This document shows, one piece after another, positions 1 to 13,385 of a stretch of DNA of 64,000 nt. The stretch's first letter is position 1; each line of letters opens with the position of its first letter. The notes under the pieces are model-generated. The model made no database searches. It was not told the DNA's origin and was given only the letters and a program-made list of their open reading frames with translations. A program made the translations under genes and the position numbers. The stretch lies in assembly GCA_947034895.1 (NCBI GenBank), contig OX344765.1, positions 43,591,001-43,655,000 on the forward strand. Reading direction: 5' to 3'. Origin of the DNA: Rhytidiadelphus loreus (lineage: Eukaryota; Streptophyta; Bryopsida; Hypnales; Hylocomiaceae).

Positions 1-213
1 TTCAGTCGTACAGTGTATCTTTTTACTTCAAAAATTTGTAACTAACTATTATTAACAAATAAAAATATCAATAATTCAAAACATAAACTTTCAAAGTAGG
101 AAAATCTATTCATATTTTTATTTATTTATATTTAAAATTCAAAAAGTATATAGGGGGTCCAAAGTTTTGTTTGCACGTGGTTTCTAATGGACACTCTAAA
201 TGACCCCCCCGAG
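1..213 (+). mobile_element. Right part of a 564-bp hAT-like MITE (copy A, cut by window edge)
   Basis: Near-identical to the right part of two complete copies at 23307-23870 and 52730-53293, in the same orientation. The right end reads AAATGACCCCCCCGAG and stops at 213. The next eight bases, ATACATAT (214-221), would be its target duplication, but the left side is outside the window. It has no coding capacity, so any transposase must come from elsewhere. Confidence 0.85.
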
Positions 214-1444
214 ATACATATACTTGTTAATATTTATAGAACTTATAATTTTAAGTTTGAATGAAATCTTATATAATAATATGTTTTATATAAAAAAATC
301 TTTTATTATTTTTCCCGTCCCTTGAGAGTGTGATGTGTGCATTGAAAAGTTTTGGTTTCAAAGTGTCCGCACATTCTTGAGGGTACACATGGGAAAAAGT
401 CTTGTTCATGTTGTAGTGCTCCATGATGTGTCTCCAAAATTTTTCACTCTTCTGTCCAGTCCCTTGCTTTGGGTCCTATGAGGCTGTGAAACGTGTAAAA
501 AAGAAAAACAAAGTTGCTTCTCTTCCACCTCACACAAGTTCTTCCCTTTCTTCGCACGCTTCCCCCCTTCCATTGCTTCCACGTCGACATCCATTGAGGG
601 AATAGTTTACGTTAACTAAGAATCTAAGATAACGTGAGTTGTAATACTACCCTCTACAAAGGCCCTCCCTAGCCGTGGAAATGTGAATGTGACGGGATGG
701 ACAACAAAATTTATAACGTGACGTGATGTTGGTGTGGAGCCGTTTGCCGCTAAAAAAGCATGCCAAGGACCAAGTGCCGATGCCGAGACTGTCACACAGT
801 ATTAGTGGCGATGCTCTAAGTCCACTAAACCCGACGGAGCCCAAGTCTTCTACTCCTGATCGATTCTTTGAGCGCAATCTCCCTGCAAGTCAACATCCAA
901 TCTCCACACTTTCATTTTTCAATTACAGACACCCTATTGAAGCACATGGAGTCACTGTTATCTTCTAGAGTTCCTCCCTCCCAGGCAGGCAGCTGGTGAT
1001 GCCGGATTCCACTCATCCATCTGCAGTGTCTAGCTACCACACCACACCATTCGGCTCGTCAAATGTGCCAAAATCCGTCATTAAGGTACCGCGTAGGTGG
1101 CCTTTCAATCCGATTGTGGCCGGCTTCCCAATGCGACAGTCATCTCCAATGAGGTCTCGCTCTCTCTCTCATTCATTCGAGATGCCAGACTTATTATGCT
1201 TCCCCGAAAAGGAGGGACGCAATTGGTGATGGAAGATTCAGCCTAAAACAAACAAACCAACAAACGAAGAGGCCCGCCCGGCCTGTCTCCTGGAGGTTCG
1301 GTTCAGTTGTCACCGGCCTGGAGTGGGTTCTTCCTGGTCTCAGGGTCATCAGCCGGTCCTGGAAGGAGTACCCTTGGCGCCCTCGTGCCTCCTACGATGG
1401 ACTTGGTGGAACATAATATACTATCTAGTACTCCGTATATTATC
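214..1444. other. Intergenic, no gene recognised
   Basis: AT-rich up to about 400, then a more balanced, GC-richer stretch at about 640-1400 with several short open frames on both strands. None has a recognisable domain or matches on splicing, so I call no gene. Confidence 0.5.
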
Positions 1445-1666
1445 AGAGGATCATAAAGAAATGGTAAATAGATGATGATCGTCAATAATATAATGCAATT
1501 AAAGAAAAAATTGGAGTCAATGTACGTGCGAGACAGCACGAGGGAGCACAAGAGGATCATAAAAAAAAATGGTAAATAGAGGATGATGAATGTCAATAAT
1601 ATAATGCAATTAAATTAAAAAAAATTAGAGTCCATGTGCGTGCAAGACAGCACGAGGGAGTACAAG
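1445..1666. repeat. Tandem duplication, about 106-bp unit, two copies
   Basis: The segment beginning AGAGGATCATAAA at 1445 recurs at 1551 and includes the shared stretch GTCAATAATATAATGCAATT and the shared GACAGCACGAGGGAG end. The copies differ by scattered substitutions and small indels. Non-coding. Confidence 0.8.
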
Positions 1667-2080
1667 AGGAGGTGCGGTGAACATTGGAGGTCTCGGAGGC
1701 CATGCTTGGAAGCAGCCGACTGTGTTGGGTTTGAAGAAGAAGGAAGAAGAAGAAGTGCATGTGCTTTTGGGGTCGGAGTGAATGAAGAGTCTGTTTGTTC
1801 AAAACTCTACACCAAAGTTCATAGGAGGGCGGGAGAGACAAACGAAGGCTGGTGACTCCGGTACGAAAGACTGGCGTGAATGAGGAGTATGTTGGGAATG
1901 GCTCAACTATCTAATTAAGCCTCATGTCTCCATTAGGAGGTAGGCCATGTACTAAAGAACTGACATGTTCCTTACCCCAAGACTAATTAAGTCTCATGGA
2001 CTTAGATGCAAATTCCATCCTTCATACCTCCATTAGGAGATAGACCCTATACTAAAGAACCAACACGTCTGTTACCTTGA

Positions 2081-2382
2081 AAAATGATTAGGTCCCCATA
2101 TAATGACGAGGGTAATTATTGCACCTACTACCATAGTTGGGTGGACTATGGTGGTAAGCACCCTACAAATGCTCGGCTGTGAACTTATGACCACCTTATC
2201 GGTGTGCCAAGGCCAAAAGCCATTGAACCAAAAAATGATTAGGTCCCCATATAATGACAAGGATAATTATTGCACCTACCACCATAGTTGGGTGGACTAT
2301 GGTGATAAGCACCTTACAAATGCTCGGGTTTGGACTCATGACCACCTCACTGGTGCGCCAAGGCCAAAAGCCATTGAACCAT
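2081..2382. repeat. Tandem duplication, 151-bp unit, two copies
   Basis: AAAATGATTAGGTCCCCATA at 2081 recurs at 2232, and each copy ends with GCCAAAAGCCATTGAACC. Inside each unit lies a small palindrome (CCATAG...CTATGG). Overlapping open frames follow the repeat and carry no known domain. A shorter related pair (CTCCATTAGGAG...ACTAAAGAAC) lies just upstream at about 1928-2060. Confidence 0.8.
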
Positions 2383-2721
2383 CACTACAAGTCTTGCAAT
2401 ACAATAGCCCTAACCTCTCAACTCCTAATGACTTGTATGAAAACACTTTTCTTTGAGTAGTGAGAGAGGATTCAATCTTCTTGAAACTTCAAGAGACATG
2501 TCTACATTACAACCGTGTTGATAATTAGTTGTACATAGATTTGATAATTTTGATGTCACTCTCTTATCCTTTGAGTCTTGATGTAGGATGCGAAATGAAC
2601 AAACTTTTATATTACACCGATCTAAAGAAAGCACTATGTAATGGCAATGAAAATATAGTTATCAAAAATAAATTTCAAGTTAGTACCAACAATAGGATCT
2701 TAGTAATCTTACAAAATATAT

Positions 2722-3021
2722 CATTAGATGGGTTTTCACTACCGGGGAGGGCTGTGAGTTCCCAACCCCGAATTTGGCCGAAACTGCTAAAACAGGCCGT
2801 TCCCAGGCATTGCTGACCTGGTAGAACGACTGCCACGTCCTTTTTTTCAAAAAAAGAAAAAGAAAAATTAACTTTGTTTTTCATTTTAAGAACTTTAAAT
2901 TTATTTATTTATTTATTTGAAAAAACAAACAAACTGACACCTGCGTTCAATGGGGGCCGGGGGAATGGAGCTGGGAACGGGCCTAAAACGGCCCTCCAGC
3001 CCTCCCGAATCCCATCTAATG
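2722..3021. mobile_element. 300-bp MITE-like element with palindromic ends
   Basis: The left end CATTAGATGGG... and the right end ...CCCATCTAATG are inverted copies. The similarity continues inward through GGGAGGGCTG on both sides after a short gap. It is non-coding and much richer in GC than its surroundings. No clear target-site duplication could be read, so the exact borders and superfamily are uncertain. Confidence 0.55.
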
Positions 3022-5990
3022 TGTATAATTTGTCCTAACTTCAAATTCTTAGTTGTTGATACCAATTCCCATGTTAATATATCATAATAGTTGAAGTTTT
3101 AGACTTCAAAATTTAGCACTATAGGAAATTTTGTTAAAATGGCGATATTCCATATGCCATTTTCAGATTGCACGGTCTAAGCTATAAAAGTGCCATTTAG
3201 AATAGGTATAGGGTTCAAACCATGCAATCTAAACTATAAAAGTGTAAAAGTTTAAAGAAATTACCCAACACTTTATTTTACTCATGATGATAAGTTTATG
3301 CATTTGAATCTCTTTGGATGCACATCTTCTAAATTGGATTCTTTAATGGTTTGTAAATGCAATTAAAAAGGACTATCATTATGGGTTCAAATCCTTCTCT
3401 TTTATCATTGAGATTTTAAAACATAAACTTGAAAATCATACTTTTGACATCATATGGTCCAATCCAAGCTCTAAGTATGGATGGTGACAAACAAACATAT
3501 GCTAAAGTAATAATTGTGGTATAGATAAGACAAAAATTCGCATAGAAATTGGGTAACGGTTTGCTTTGCGTACCCAAAAATGTTGTCTCAACTACAATGT
3601 CAGTCCATTGCACATTTGCACTGTGTCAAACAACTTCAACTTTTAAATATAATAAAGTATGGTTTCACAAAATGTGGTTCTAGTTGCCTACACTTGTAAT
3701 GTATCAAGAAAAAAAAATTCATCACAATCAAAGAATTTTTAATGAATTTTATAGTTGAAAAAGTAAATTTTGTCCCAAGCACCTATAATCCTCAAAAACA
3801 AGCATTTGGAATATCAAATAATTTTATTTTAATACCATTTTTGGATGTAACTTACATTAAGTGGTCCAATACATGAAATAATCAATTTTATTAATAAAAA
3901 CTTAATAAATTGTGCACTATGATGCTTGCAAATCCCAAAATTCAGCGATTTTTCTCACCTCTTAGAAAAGATCCAAAAAAGTTCAATATTATTAAAAAAA
4001 ACTCATTAGGAATATACATCTTCATCTTGTTGAAGTGCAAGACTTTTTTATTTTAATTTTAGAGTCTTTTTACTTCATCAAAATGAATAAAATAGACAAA
4101 TTTTGGAAATTGAAAACAAAAATAACCAAATTAGTGGGTCTAAAAAGTGATATGCAAAGCAAACCATTACCCTAGAGTATACTTTCATGTGGAATGAAGC
4201 ATATTTTTCTTAGCATTTGAAGTAAAAGAGTTTGTTTTTCCACCTTTACAAATTATGTCAACAAGTTGTGAATCCTTTGTTGGCAAAATGTTTTGCACTT
4301 TTGGAAAAAACAAATTCCCATAATAATTTGACATTAATTTTTAGAATTCATTTTTGCTTAACATGCCCTATGATGGCAGTGTACAAATTTTTTAAATTTA
4401 ATTCCAATATTGTAATTGTAGGATAGAGTCAACACTTCTCTTCTCAATTTTTTCCTTCCAAGAAATAAGGTTTGATAGATGCTAAAAATAGTTTTTTTGC
4501 CAATATATATATTTTTTCTCACTTTATAATTTTTTTGTTTTTTGAAGAAATAATTTCCCTAAAATTTTGATATCTATTTTAGAACTATTTTGGCAACTAT
4601 GGTAGTGAAAATGTTCTAGGAAGGAAATTGAACTTGTATTTGTGCCTTCAAATTATTGTTTGCCATAAGTTATTTTTACACTGGGATGCTGTAACTGAGG
4701 AACTGCCTGCTAAACAAAAGTCCTCATATCTTTCATTTTGCATATCTGCACTGAATAAATCAAATGATTTTCTTGTAGATACCGATTAATTCTAAAACAA
4801 TATTATTTAAAATATTTACAATCAAAATTTTCAAAAAAATTTAGCTGATTGCCATTTGTTGAAGATACCCCGTTCTTTTCTTGGTCTTGTGTAGCTTTTT
4901 TTCCACATGTAGAGTACAAAAAAATAAACTACACATGTGCAAACATGCTTATACATTTATACAGGTGCCTCCGCAACAAATTTCAAAATTTTCAATAAAA
5001 TCTTAGTTCTTCAGAGCTTGCCCAAGCTCCCAAATATTGTCTGAATGGACAATTGTCTAGTAGGATTTAATGGCGTAGAGAGAGTGAAAATGAAAGGTCT
5101 GTTTATACATGCTAACAAATGAACCAGTGCCAAATAAGATCATTTAGATTTAGTATATTGGAGTTATAATATTGGCCTCCTTTAGATGGCTACAATCAAT
5201 CATACCAACTTCACCGTGAAGGATTTGGACAAGTCACAAACAAGGCTACAATGGTGAGGTTGCAAAAATGTTTTTGAAAAAATATTCTATTGTATGAAAT
5301 ATTACCATGCTACATATAAGGAATTTCAGGTGGATACGTTTATAGAGTAGGTTGACTCATGACGATGTGGAAATGAATAGCAAGCGACAAGGAATAGTGG
5401 CCAAATCACTTGAGTACTTCGCTCCAAAGTATGTATAAACAGTATACGTAGAAATGAGGCTTGTGTCCAAAGTCAGTATACGTACGAATGGGACTTGTGC
5501 ACAATACTTCGCTCCAAAGTGTTCTATCTTCATGGCAATATCTAATCATACCGAAAAGAGCCTTGAAAATCACGATAATGTATTTTCCATTCGACTTACC
5601 AAGCAAAATATCTCGCAGTGAAGTTTCCCAAGCATAGAACACAGCACATCACATGCAACAAGGAAAACTGTACAGTACTGTAACTTCAAGAGAGAGAGTG
5701 TAACTAATGATGTAAGATCTTTGCTTTTCACGCAGGAACTGAAAAGCAATCGTTTTTCCTTGACCCCACCATTGCAAGCCAAATCACATGAAATTCCCAC
5801 TCACCCCAGCCTCATGCTCAAGTTACTGTAACTTATCCTTGAATGCCTTGGAAGCCCCAGCTCCGATCTCTTTCCAGGACTGCCTGAATTGCAGTGAATC
5901 AAGACCCCACAACAACGAATCTAAAGGAGAGTACACGGCAGGCACCCAGGTGAACGCACTCCGTCACTCTTAACTTACCCCATGACATAA
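3022..5990. other. AT-rich intergenic, no gene recognised
   Basis: Long A/T-rich DNA with only very short open frames. Around 5406-5520 the phrase ACTTCGCTCCAAAGT occurs twice. From about 5780 the composition becomes more balanced, which is probably the promoter and 5' leader of the downstream VQ gene. Confidence 0.5.
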
Positions 5991-6480
5991 AAATGACTCT
6001 TGTTCTCGCTCTGCAACTGACGACAGTCGGTCCCTTCAATACGGAGTTGAAAATTACACATCATTCATTCATGTACCAGGAAATTACAGTTACGGTCACT
6101 GGCCCAGAGACACCCACTCCGTCAGTCCCCGCGAGCAAAGCGACAGCATGTCCAAATGGACCCCCACTCCACCCACACCGAGCGCCTAAGATTCCCCGCA
6201 AAAGATGCAATTGTTGCCCAAGCATCTTGTCTAGAGGTTCCATTAAACCCTCCAGGCTCATCCTCATTAAGCACGGTCCTTCCCTGGTTTCCTCATCTTT
6301 CGCCCTCCTTGTTGTCATCTCGAGTGTCCACCGTGCAATTGTCTTTTGTTGGTTGGCCGCAGTCACCGAGGGATAATGGTGATGAACCCGTGTTTGCAAT
6401 AGAAGGTGTGTTGCGACGGTGACTGGAGGTTTAATTCCAAGGCTTGGGATCGCCTGGCATTGAGATCGATCGATATCAGG

Positions 6481-7789
6481 ATGAGTCCCTACACGCCTGT
6501 CATCAGTAGTCCAGGGGCGCAGGATTTCAGTGCCATGGACGGGAAGGACCTGATTGCTGGGGGATTTGCCTTCGGGATTCGGAAGCAGGAGAATCGGAAC
6601 TCTCCGTTGAAAGTGAGTAAAGACTCCCAGCGCATTCGGAAGCCGCCTTTGCCGCTCCCGCAGGTGCAGTACCGGCCGCCGGTCATCATCCACACGTACT
6701 CGCCCAAGGTGCTGCACACGGAGCCGGACGACTTCATGTCGCTGGTGCAGAAGCTCACGGGATCCAGTGACACGAGGTTGAGGCTGAAGAAGATGAAACC
6801 GGCGCCCAAGAAGAAAGTGGAAAAGGCGGGAGTGGCCAGTGGGTCCAGGAAAGCGTCGAATCCTGAATCCGCTACTACGGAGCCAATTCGCCACTCTGCC
6901 GGGGGTGCCTCCATTCAACGACAAGGTAATGAGCGCTAATTCAATTCTTCCCCATGTCTCTTCATGAATTGACTCCCTTGCAACTCATTTTGGGTTCATC
7001 GACACGAAAAATCCCAGTTTTGATTCTCGAAAGGCCTAGTTTGGAACCGGAAGTTCGCAGTTTGGAAGTTTCTGAGGATCAAGTTTGGACGATTATTGAC
7101 GACGAGTGGGATTTCCGGTGCATTTTTCAGGTTCAGTGTCCTCGTCTGCAACGTCAAATTGCGGCTCCCCCACGAGCTCGGAAGATTCAGCCACGTTCGT
7201 GGTGACTGATCCCACTACTCGCAACCGCAGCGGTGAATTAGCGACTGTGGTGAAGCAATCGAACTCCCCCAGGAGCCCCTTCGACTCCGACGTCGAATTC
7301 GACAACAACGACAACTTGTCGATGTTTCCCCATTTCGACGGTCCTTCCCCCGCCGTGCTCACCATGTTTTCCTCCCAGGTGAAGACGGAGCCGCCTTTCT
7401 CATACACGGAAAATAGTTTTTCTTCCCCTTTTAATCACTCCTTCTCCGATTTCATGCACCCTCCTGCCAATTCGAAGCTCCCTGGTATTGCTCCGAAATT
7501 GTCTCGCTCCCAAACGCATCCCCAAGACGGAATGAGCTCCTTCAACATTGACTCAATCACGGGGTACCTACCTCCTGTGCATCTCCTGGCCGGGTTGCCC
7601 GATCTCTCAACGGGCTGGTCCAGTCAATCGAATTATCAGTCGAGCTATCTAGACTGCCTCCCTTCGACTCCCTTCATTAACCAGGCGCCGTATCTTCGTC
7701 AACGCCAATTTGCTGGAGGCTACGCTCCTGTCTCTGAAGGGACTACTCTCGGGGCGCTGGAGAATCTGCACACGTTCTCGTTGACGTGA
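6481..7789 (+). CDS. VQ-motif protein, MKS1-like (two exons)
   Basis: Predicted 367-residue nuclear regulator. VQ proteins bind WRKY transcription factors and MAP kinases and tune stress and defence transcription. Exon 1 is 6481-6925 and exon 2 is 7131-7789. The 205-bp intron has a GTAATG donor and a TTTTTCAG acceptor, and the split glycine codon joins the frame exactly. The ATG at 6481 is the first in frame. The VQ core FMSLVQKLTG lies at residues 85-94, preceded by the typical PPVIIHTYSPKVLHTEP. A proline run (KPPLPLPQ, 54-61) and a basic tract (KKMKPAPKKKVEK, about 101-115) flank it. The serine-rich C-terminus carries several SP pairs, possible MAP kinase sites. Family membership is certain. 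Likeness to Arabidopsis MKS1/VQ21 rests on the proline run and VQ context. Spliced VQ genes are common in mosses and rare in flowering plants. Confidence 0.9.
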
Positions 7790-10700
7790 AGTTCGGAGAC
7801 TGTAACAGAGGTTTCAAATCCTTTAGAATGGCCTCAACAATTTTGGTGTCCAGTGACGTGACGTGATGTTCATTGACGAGGGGAATCATCGTGCGGATCA
7901 ACCAGCAGCTTGCATTCAACTTGGTCTTTATATAGGAGATTGTACCTGAACTTGGAGAGTTTGTAGTTCCGACTGTATCGGCTTCTAGAATTGTACATGG
8001 TAGTTGTTGTCCTCCAGAGTTTGTTAGACAGAAGACTAACCAGCGCATTGACAAGTGTTCAAAGATAGATTCAACAATGTCCAGTTGTTATTAGTTTTGA
8101 CCGAGAGTGTAGATTTGGATTAACACGACGGTAGAGAGTGACTGTAGATTTTGACACCATCGTAGAGAGAGTGTTGTTCTTTGTATCCATAGGGAAGTAG
8201 TTACCTGTAGAAATACCTCATTTCGACACATGAGGATGAATCACGCTGTAGAAGAGATGGGCCTTTTTGAAATGCCAGGCCGGCCTTATCTTTGTTGTAT
8301 CATTACCATGTTCAATTGAAAGTGTAGCATGCTACTGACAGGCAGTGCATTCTTTGCACGCAACTTTTGCATTTGGTGTTTCTTTCGATCTTCAGTAATT
8401 TGCGGAGTGGGTGCATTCAGGAGGGTGTCATCAAACTTCAGATAGGTCTGCATTGCTCAGGCCTGCTCACGGCCAGAAAGAGGTGATGAGGGATGGAGGA
8501 AAAGTTTCTCAAGAAGATCGCAATAATTGTGATCTTTTGAACTTTCCCGGGATCCCTCCTTTCTAACTTTCTTAGTAGCGGTTCTTCACTTTTCATTGTT
8601 TTGAAGATCTGGATTGCATTTTCAGTGTGTAAATAATAATGCCACCAAGGCATTGCACCTGACTTGTTGAGGCATCCACATGTGAAGTAGCTGCGCTTCC
8701 TATGATTTCATTGCCGAAAGTGCCGGTATGTATGCACACTGACCATGCGGTCAGAAGTTCAGAGCCTGCTTCTCTTTGTTCAGTTTTTAGGTATGGTGAG
8801 CAGCCCTCAGTGTTTGTAATGCGGGCTCGCTTCTCGAGCTGTGAGATTGCAGGTTTTGTTGACTCCGTTTTGGGGCGTACGAAACGACATGTTCGCATAG
8901 ACTTTTTATGTTTTTTTTGGCCGCGTTTGGAGTTCGAAATCTGGCTTCCATTGTATACTGTCGAGGTGTCGGCTGCCGGAGTTAAGGAACTGATTATGGT
9001 ATTTCTAAATCACTTGCATTTGATTCCGACGCTTGTGTCCACCCACTTCAGATAGCCAGAAAGGAAGTTATGTAACGCCAATCATGTAAGTTTACACGTC
9101 TTCTATGATTTGCATGTAGTACACCTAATTGAGAGGCTTTCTGAAAGAGCCTGCACATGGGAATTGAGGTTGTCATATGGAATTCGTAGATAGTCACAGT
9201 CAATTTGCCACAACCTCGGCCTACAAGTTTCTCATAAAAGCCCACCGGTTTCTAGCTAGTTGACCGCGCAGCAATGTTTTTTTTAGGAGAGTTTCCGAAA
9301 ATCTTCTGCAGCAACCCAGCAGCATCTTTGAGACAGCCTGGTTGCGCAGTTCAAACAATCTAGGGTGTACACATCTTCCAACAATTGATTGTCATCACTG
9401 CCACAATTTGCACGGTCAAGCATTTTCTGCACCACCATCAATTGCCAGAGACAATTTCTGTGACGTCAGATTCTGTCAGGCTCACTTCAGGTCGATTTCA
9501 CAGACCAGGATCGGGCGGCTCACTCCGTTGTCTATTGGAATTTCTAAAAAAATTTAACGGACTCTTCACGAGTTTTCGATTCGAAATTGCCTGGGGAATC
9601 GACCTATCCACGTGAATTTCGATGCATTGGCGCGATTCAGAGCGCCTAATTGTGACACTCAACTTCACGAAAGCTCAAAAAACTAGGACAGGTATAGATT
9701 TTAAGTTTCCGGCCGGGATCTCCTCTCGAAATGTGTCCATGTGTCTTGAATTTCATCCAATATAACGAAACTGACGGCAATAATACGATTTGGGCCATTT
9801 CTTTAAAGTTTGGGACTCCAAGTATATTGTAATGGGTGATTCTGGTGATCTAGTCAGTGCAATTGCTGGGCTTGTCGTTGTGTGGTGCCGTTGTCATTAA
9901 TAACGACATGTTGGCAATCAACTAGCCCACAAGGCGAGCCGCCCAGCTACGAGAGGCCCAGTTGCGTAGGGTGCATCATTTGATCCTAAACTGGTAGTAG
10001 TACTCCTGCAGGCTGTACAGTACACTGGGAACAGAACTCAGATACATGTCCTGTACCGTATTGTACATCGTAGTATTCATTCATTGGGCATCATCAAGTG
10101 GGAGTTCGAGGCGTTATATTCGAGGCGTAGGTACGTAGTCCCGGTAGGACCTGCTGTCATCAGTTGTCAGGTGCTCTACAGTTTCTTTCTTTTCCTCTTC
10201 TTCTTTTTTGACACAAATGAAAAAGAATTTCATTGCAAGGGAAAGATTACAAGCCTGCCAGCCACCAGTTTCATTCCAATCACGTCAGCCTTTTTCTTTT
10301 GCGTTTTCGGGTGGCTCCAAAGAATTGGTTAACCCTAGAAGGACGGGCTGGTCACCTTGGAAATCATCCTTTTTTGGCACCGTGTGATTCCATTTGCTTA
10401 AAAAATAAATAAAAGAGCACTTATTGGAGGTCAAATTACTATGCAAGACCTCTCCCTTTTCACGCAAAATTTCAAGGATGAACATTTGCATTTTTGTCTT
10501 CTATAGAAGGATTCTTTGTCATCCATCGCACAGGCACTTGGTGTCTATAGTTTTGTTACAAGATTAACCCTAAAAGGATGAGACCTATCACCAAGGTACT
10601 TTGCCAAAAATGATCCAATTTATAGAGCAATAGGCAATAGGTGCATTCTTCATCTCTACAATAATCTAGAAAGTCATCCATTGACCATTTTTTGGTTGTG

Positions 10701-12074
10701 GCGTTACAGGGTCTAGGCCCAAATAGGGAAAACTTAGAATTGGCCAAACCTTGCATAAAAGATATATTTCTTTTAAAATAAGGAAATCTACACAAAGTAT
10801 GCATTAGTTGCAAGACGAAAATTGAAATCATTGTCTAGCAAAAATTTAAAGACCTATAGGCTCATGAAAAGCTGAGAGGCAAGTTTTTGACTTCAGAAAA
10901 ACTATTCTAAACATAAAATTCAAACTTTTGGGTTGCTATTAATTTGACAAAAAGCAATGCTACTCCGGTAAGATATATTTTTTCTAGTATCACATAGAAG
11001 TGAAAGCATCATATAACTCAACAATGGCAATTTCAACTCTGGGGAACTTGGAAACACAAGCCTGGAAGTTCACTCGTAGAATGAATTGATTAGAGTGATT
11101 TTACAATCATGTATGTGATGAATCTTCACAAGATGAGTCTGTCTATGAACACAGTCTCTTGATCACACTCTCTACTGTAGTTTCCCACTGATTTGGGTAT
11201 AATCAATTGGTGTAAGTTATTCGCAGAACATGGACACACTGATTGCTTCACCAACTGATTCACATTTCTAAGTTAATTCTGAACATGATCTGACAGGCAG
11301 GAGTTTTGTGGCCCCCCAAATAAAAGAGTTGTCTGTTGTAATTGATTGGCTAGCTAGCTCCAAGTTATTATAACCCACAATTCTAATCACTTATGATGCA
11401 TCCGATGGACGGAAGTTGAGTTGCGATAAGGTTGGTGTAATAAGTTAAGTAACTGAACTGAACGACGGAAGGAAGGAAAACAGAACAGAATGAAAGGCGG
11501 TTTCCTTGACGACGGACGGATCGGACGGAGCGAGCTACAGTATGAGTGGGCGGGAATTCCCTCGAAGGGCCCAGGCCAGGCGTGCAGAATGGCCGAGTTT
11601 GCCAGCCGTCAGCCACGCGGCGAACTCGGTAGGTGCAGCTTTCCATAATAAGTCCGACAAGGTGGAAGGGCCACACTCTGGCAGCCTGGACTTGAGGGAG
11701 AGATTGGAGGCCATAGGCCCTGACCATTGCTTTACGTTTCCCTCGAAAGCTTAAAAAGCTTAAAAAAGAGTCGGAGGATTTCTTCGGCAATTCAATTCAA
11801 TTCAATTCACGAGCTTCTTCCCCTCCAGGTTCCACTCGATCGACGAGGCTACCGTCAGCAGCAACGCTTCATTGCTGGGGCTTGCTGGGAGGGTGGGAGC
11901 CTGGGAGGGAGCTTTGAAAAGGAGAGTGGATAAAGAGGAAAGGCTGCCGCTTTTAGGAGGCACTTTTGTTGCTTGGCTTCTGCTTTTTCTTTTTGTCAAC
12001 AAACAAACCAAAAAAATACACAGATGGCCGGGGATTCATTCATCATCACATTGCTTTGGGCTACTAGTGACGGA
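7790..12074. other. Intergenic and VQ 3' region, no further gene recognised
   Basis: The first several hundred bases are probably VQ 3' untranslated sequence. About 9050-9650 and 11440-11960 are GC-richer, with open frames up to 135 codons on both strands, but none has a recognisable domain, codon pattern or convincing splice partner. The phrase TTAACCCTA(A/G)AAGGA occurs at about 10330 and 10564. The rest is AT-rich. Confidence 0.45.
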
Positions 12075-12490
12075 GAGCATCTATCTCCACACTCTTTCAT
12101 CACTGGGAAGGGTCCCGGCCACCTCCCGTATGTCCCCCACCGCAGACACACCCAAAGGAAAAAAAGAAAGAAAAAAAGAAAAGAGAGACGGGCCTCTAGA
12201 AAACAAGTGAGCCCTCCATTTTGCATCCTCATGGGTCCTCCCATCTCTTCATCAAGCTTAGATTTTGTTTGTCTCACAATGTTTTTTTGTAACACTTTTG
12301 GAAAAGTTTGACAATTATAGCAACTCCCACCAATGAGAGTGCAAAGCTATGTGGTGCACATGCACGAAATATGGAGAAAAAGGATATGGAAAACTACTTT
12401 ATTGGTGGAGCCCAGAAGGACAATTAATTGAACCTGCATAGAAAGCCATTTGGCAAGGTATTGTTTCTTCATGAAAGGATGGAGATGCTC
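12075..12490 (+). mobile_element. Tourist-like MITE, copy 1
   Basis: Ends are GAGCATC and GATGCTC, inverted copies of each other, with the similarity extending through CCAC/TCTTTCAT on the left and ATGAAAGGATGGA on the right. Internal sequence matches 39383-39800 in the same orientation, including ACAATTATAGCAACTCCCAC and AAGCCATTTGGCAAGG. The flanking triplets here (GGA left, TTA right) do not match, unlike copy 2, so one side has mutated or been rearranged. Non-coding. Confidence 0.75.
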
Positions 12491-13385
12491 TTATCTAGTC
12501 TAAACCAGTCTCCCTTGAAGGTGGGGATAATCCTTCCCTAGATCCATGGGAATTATTGGTTGGCTAGGGAATTGTAGTGTTGGGGACTCCTGCTTTTAGG
12601 GGGAACAAAAGGGCCCTCCAACATTGGTTAATAATGTTACACATATTGAAGGGGGAGGGGAGGCGAGCTTTTTCTTTTCTTTTTTCAATGAAATCTTCAT
12701 TTTGTATCTAAAAGAAAATAATTGCAAAGACTTTTGGTTTGATAATCTGACTTTAAGAAAAATTGGAATGAAAATTTAACCCCTAAAGGATTGACGATAC
12801 CATGTGGTTTTTTTGATGCTTGGGCAAGCACTATTGACTTCATAATTTAGAATTTTTGCATGAAATCTTAAGGATGGATACTCATTATCCGAATCTAAAT
12901 GTGTAACTTTGTTTCACATCATTCCGATAAATATTGCAATTGTTGTAAGTGTTTTTTCATGTCAATGTCAAATTGGCCTGCTAAAAATATATTCTAAAAA
13001 AGGATTAAATTATTTTATTTTATTATTTAGATTGATAACTACACAAAAGCATTAGAACCATTCAATTTCAAATAGTGAGATGGAAATAACGAGGAGTTTT
13101 ATTTTGAAGGCAATGAAGGTAGAAAAAACATATAAAGTCGTTTTTGAACTCAATTTTGAAATTTTCTAGATACAAACAAAAAATTGGGATATTTGTAGCA
13201 TGCAAAAAACATTCTCACAAGTGGGATTTATGATTCTTAGCTTTTTGTCAAAATTACTAGCAATTTAGTTTTTCTTTCATCAAGTATCACATTCTACTTT
13301 ATAATTTTTTTTACCCCTTAAAGACTAGACATCCAAAAATTTGAACAACAGGTGAATACAAACACATCCCAAGTTTTGGGTCCCA
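12491..13385. other. AT-rich intergenic, nothing recognised
   Basis: No open frame of useful length, no RNA gene and no element ends were seen. Confidence 0.5.

Noticed and set aside
6061..6924. 287-codon open frame on the minus strand
   Set aside because: It is antisense to VQ exon 1, where GC-rich coding sequence suppresses stops on the other strand; the product has no domain and low-complexity arginine/leucine runs.
11383..11790. 135-codon minus-strand frame in a GC-richer patch
   Set aside because: No domain, no coherent composition, and competing frames on the other strand; no promoter or splice evidence.
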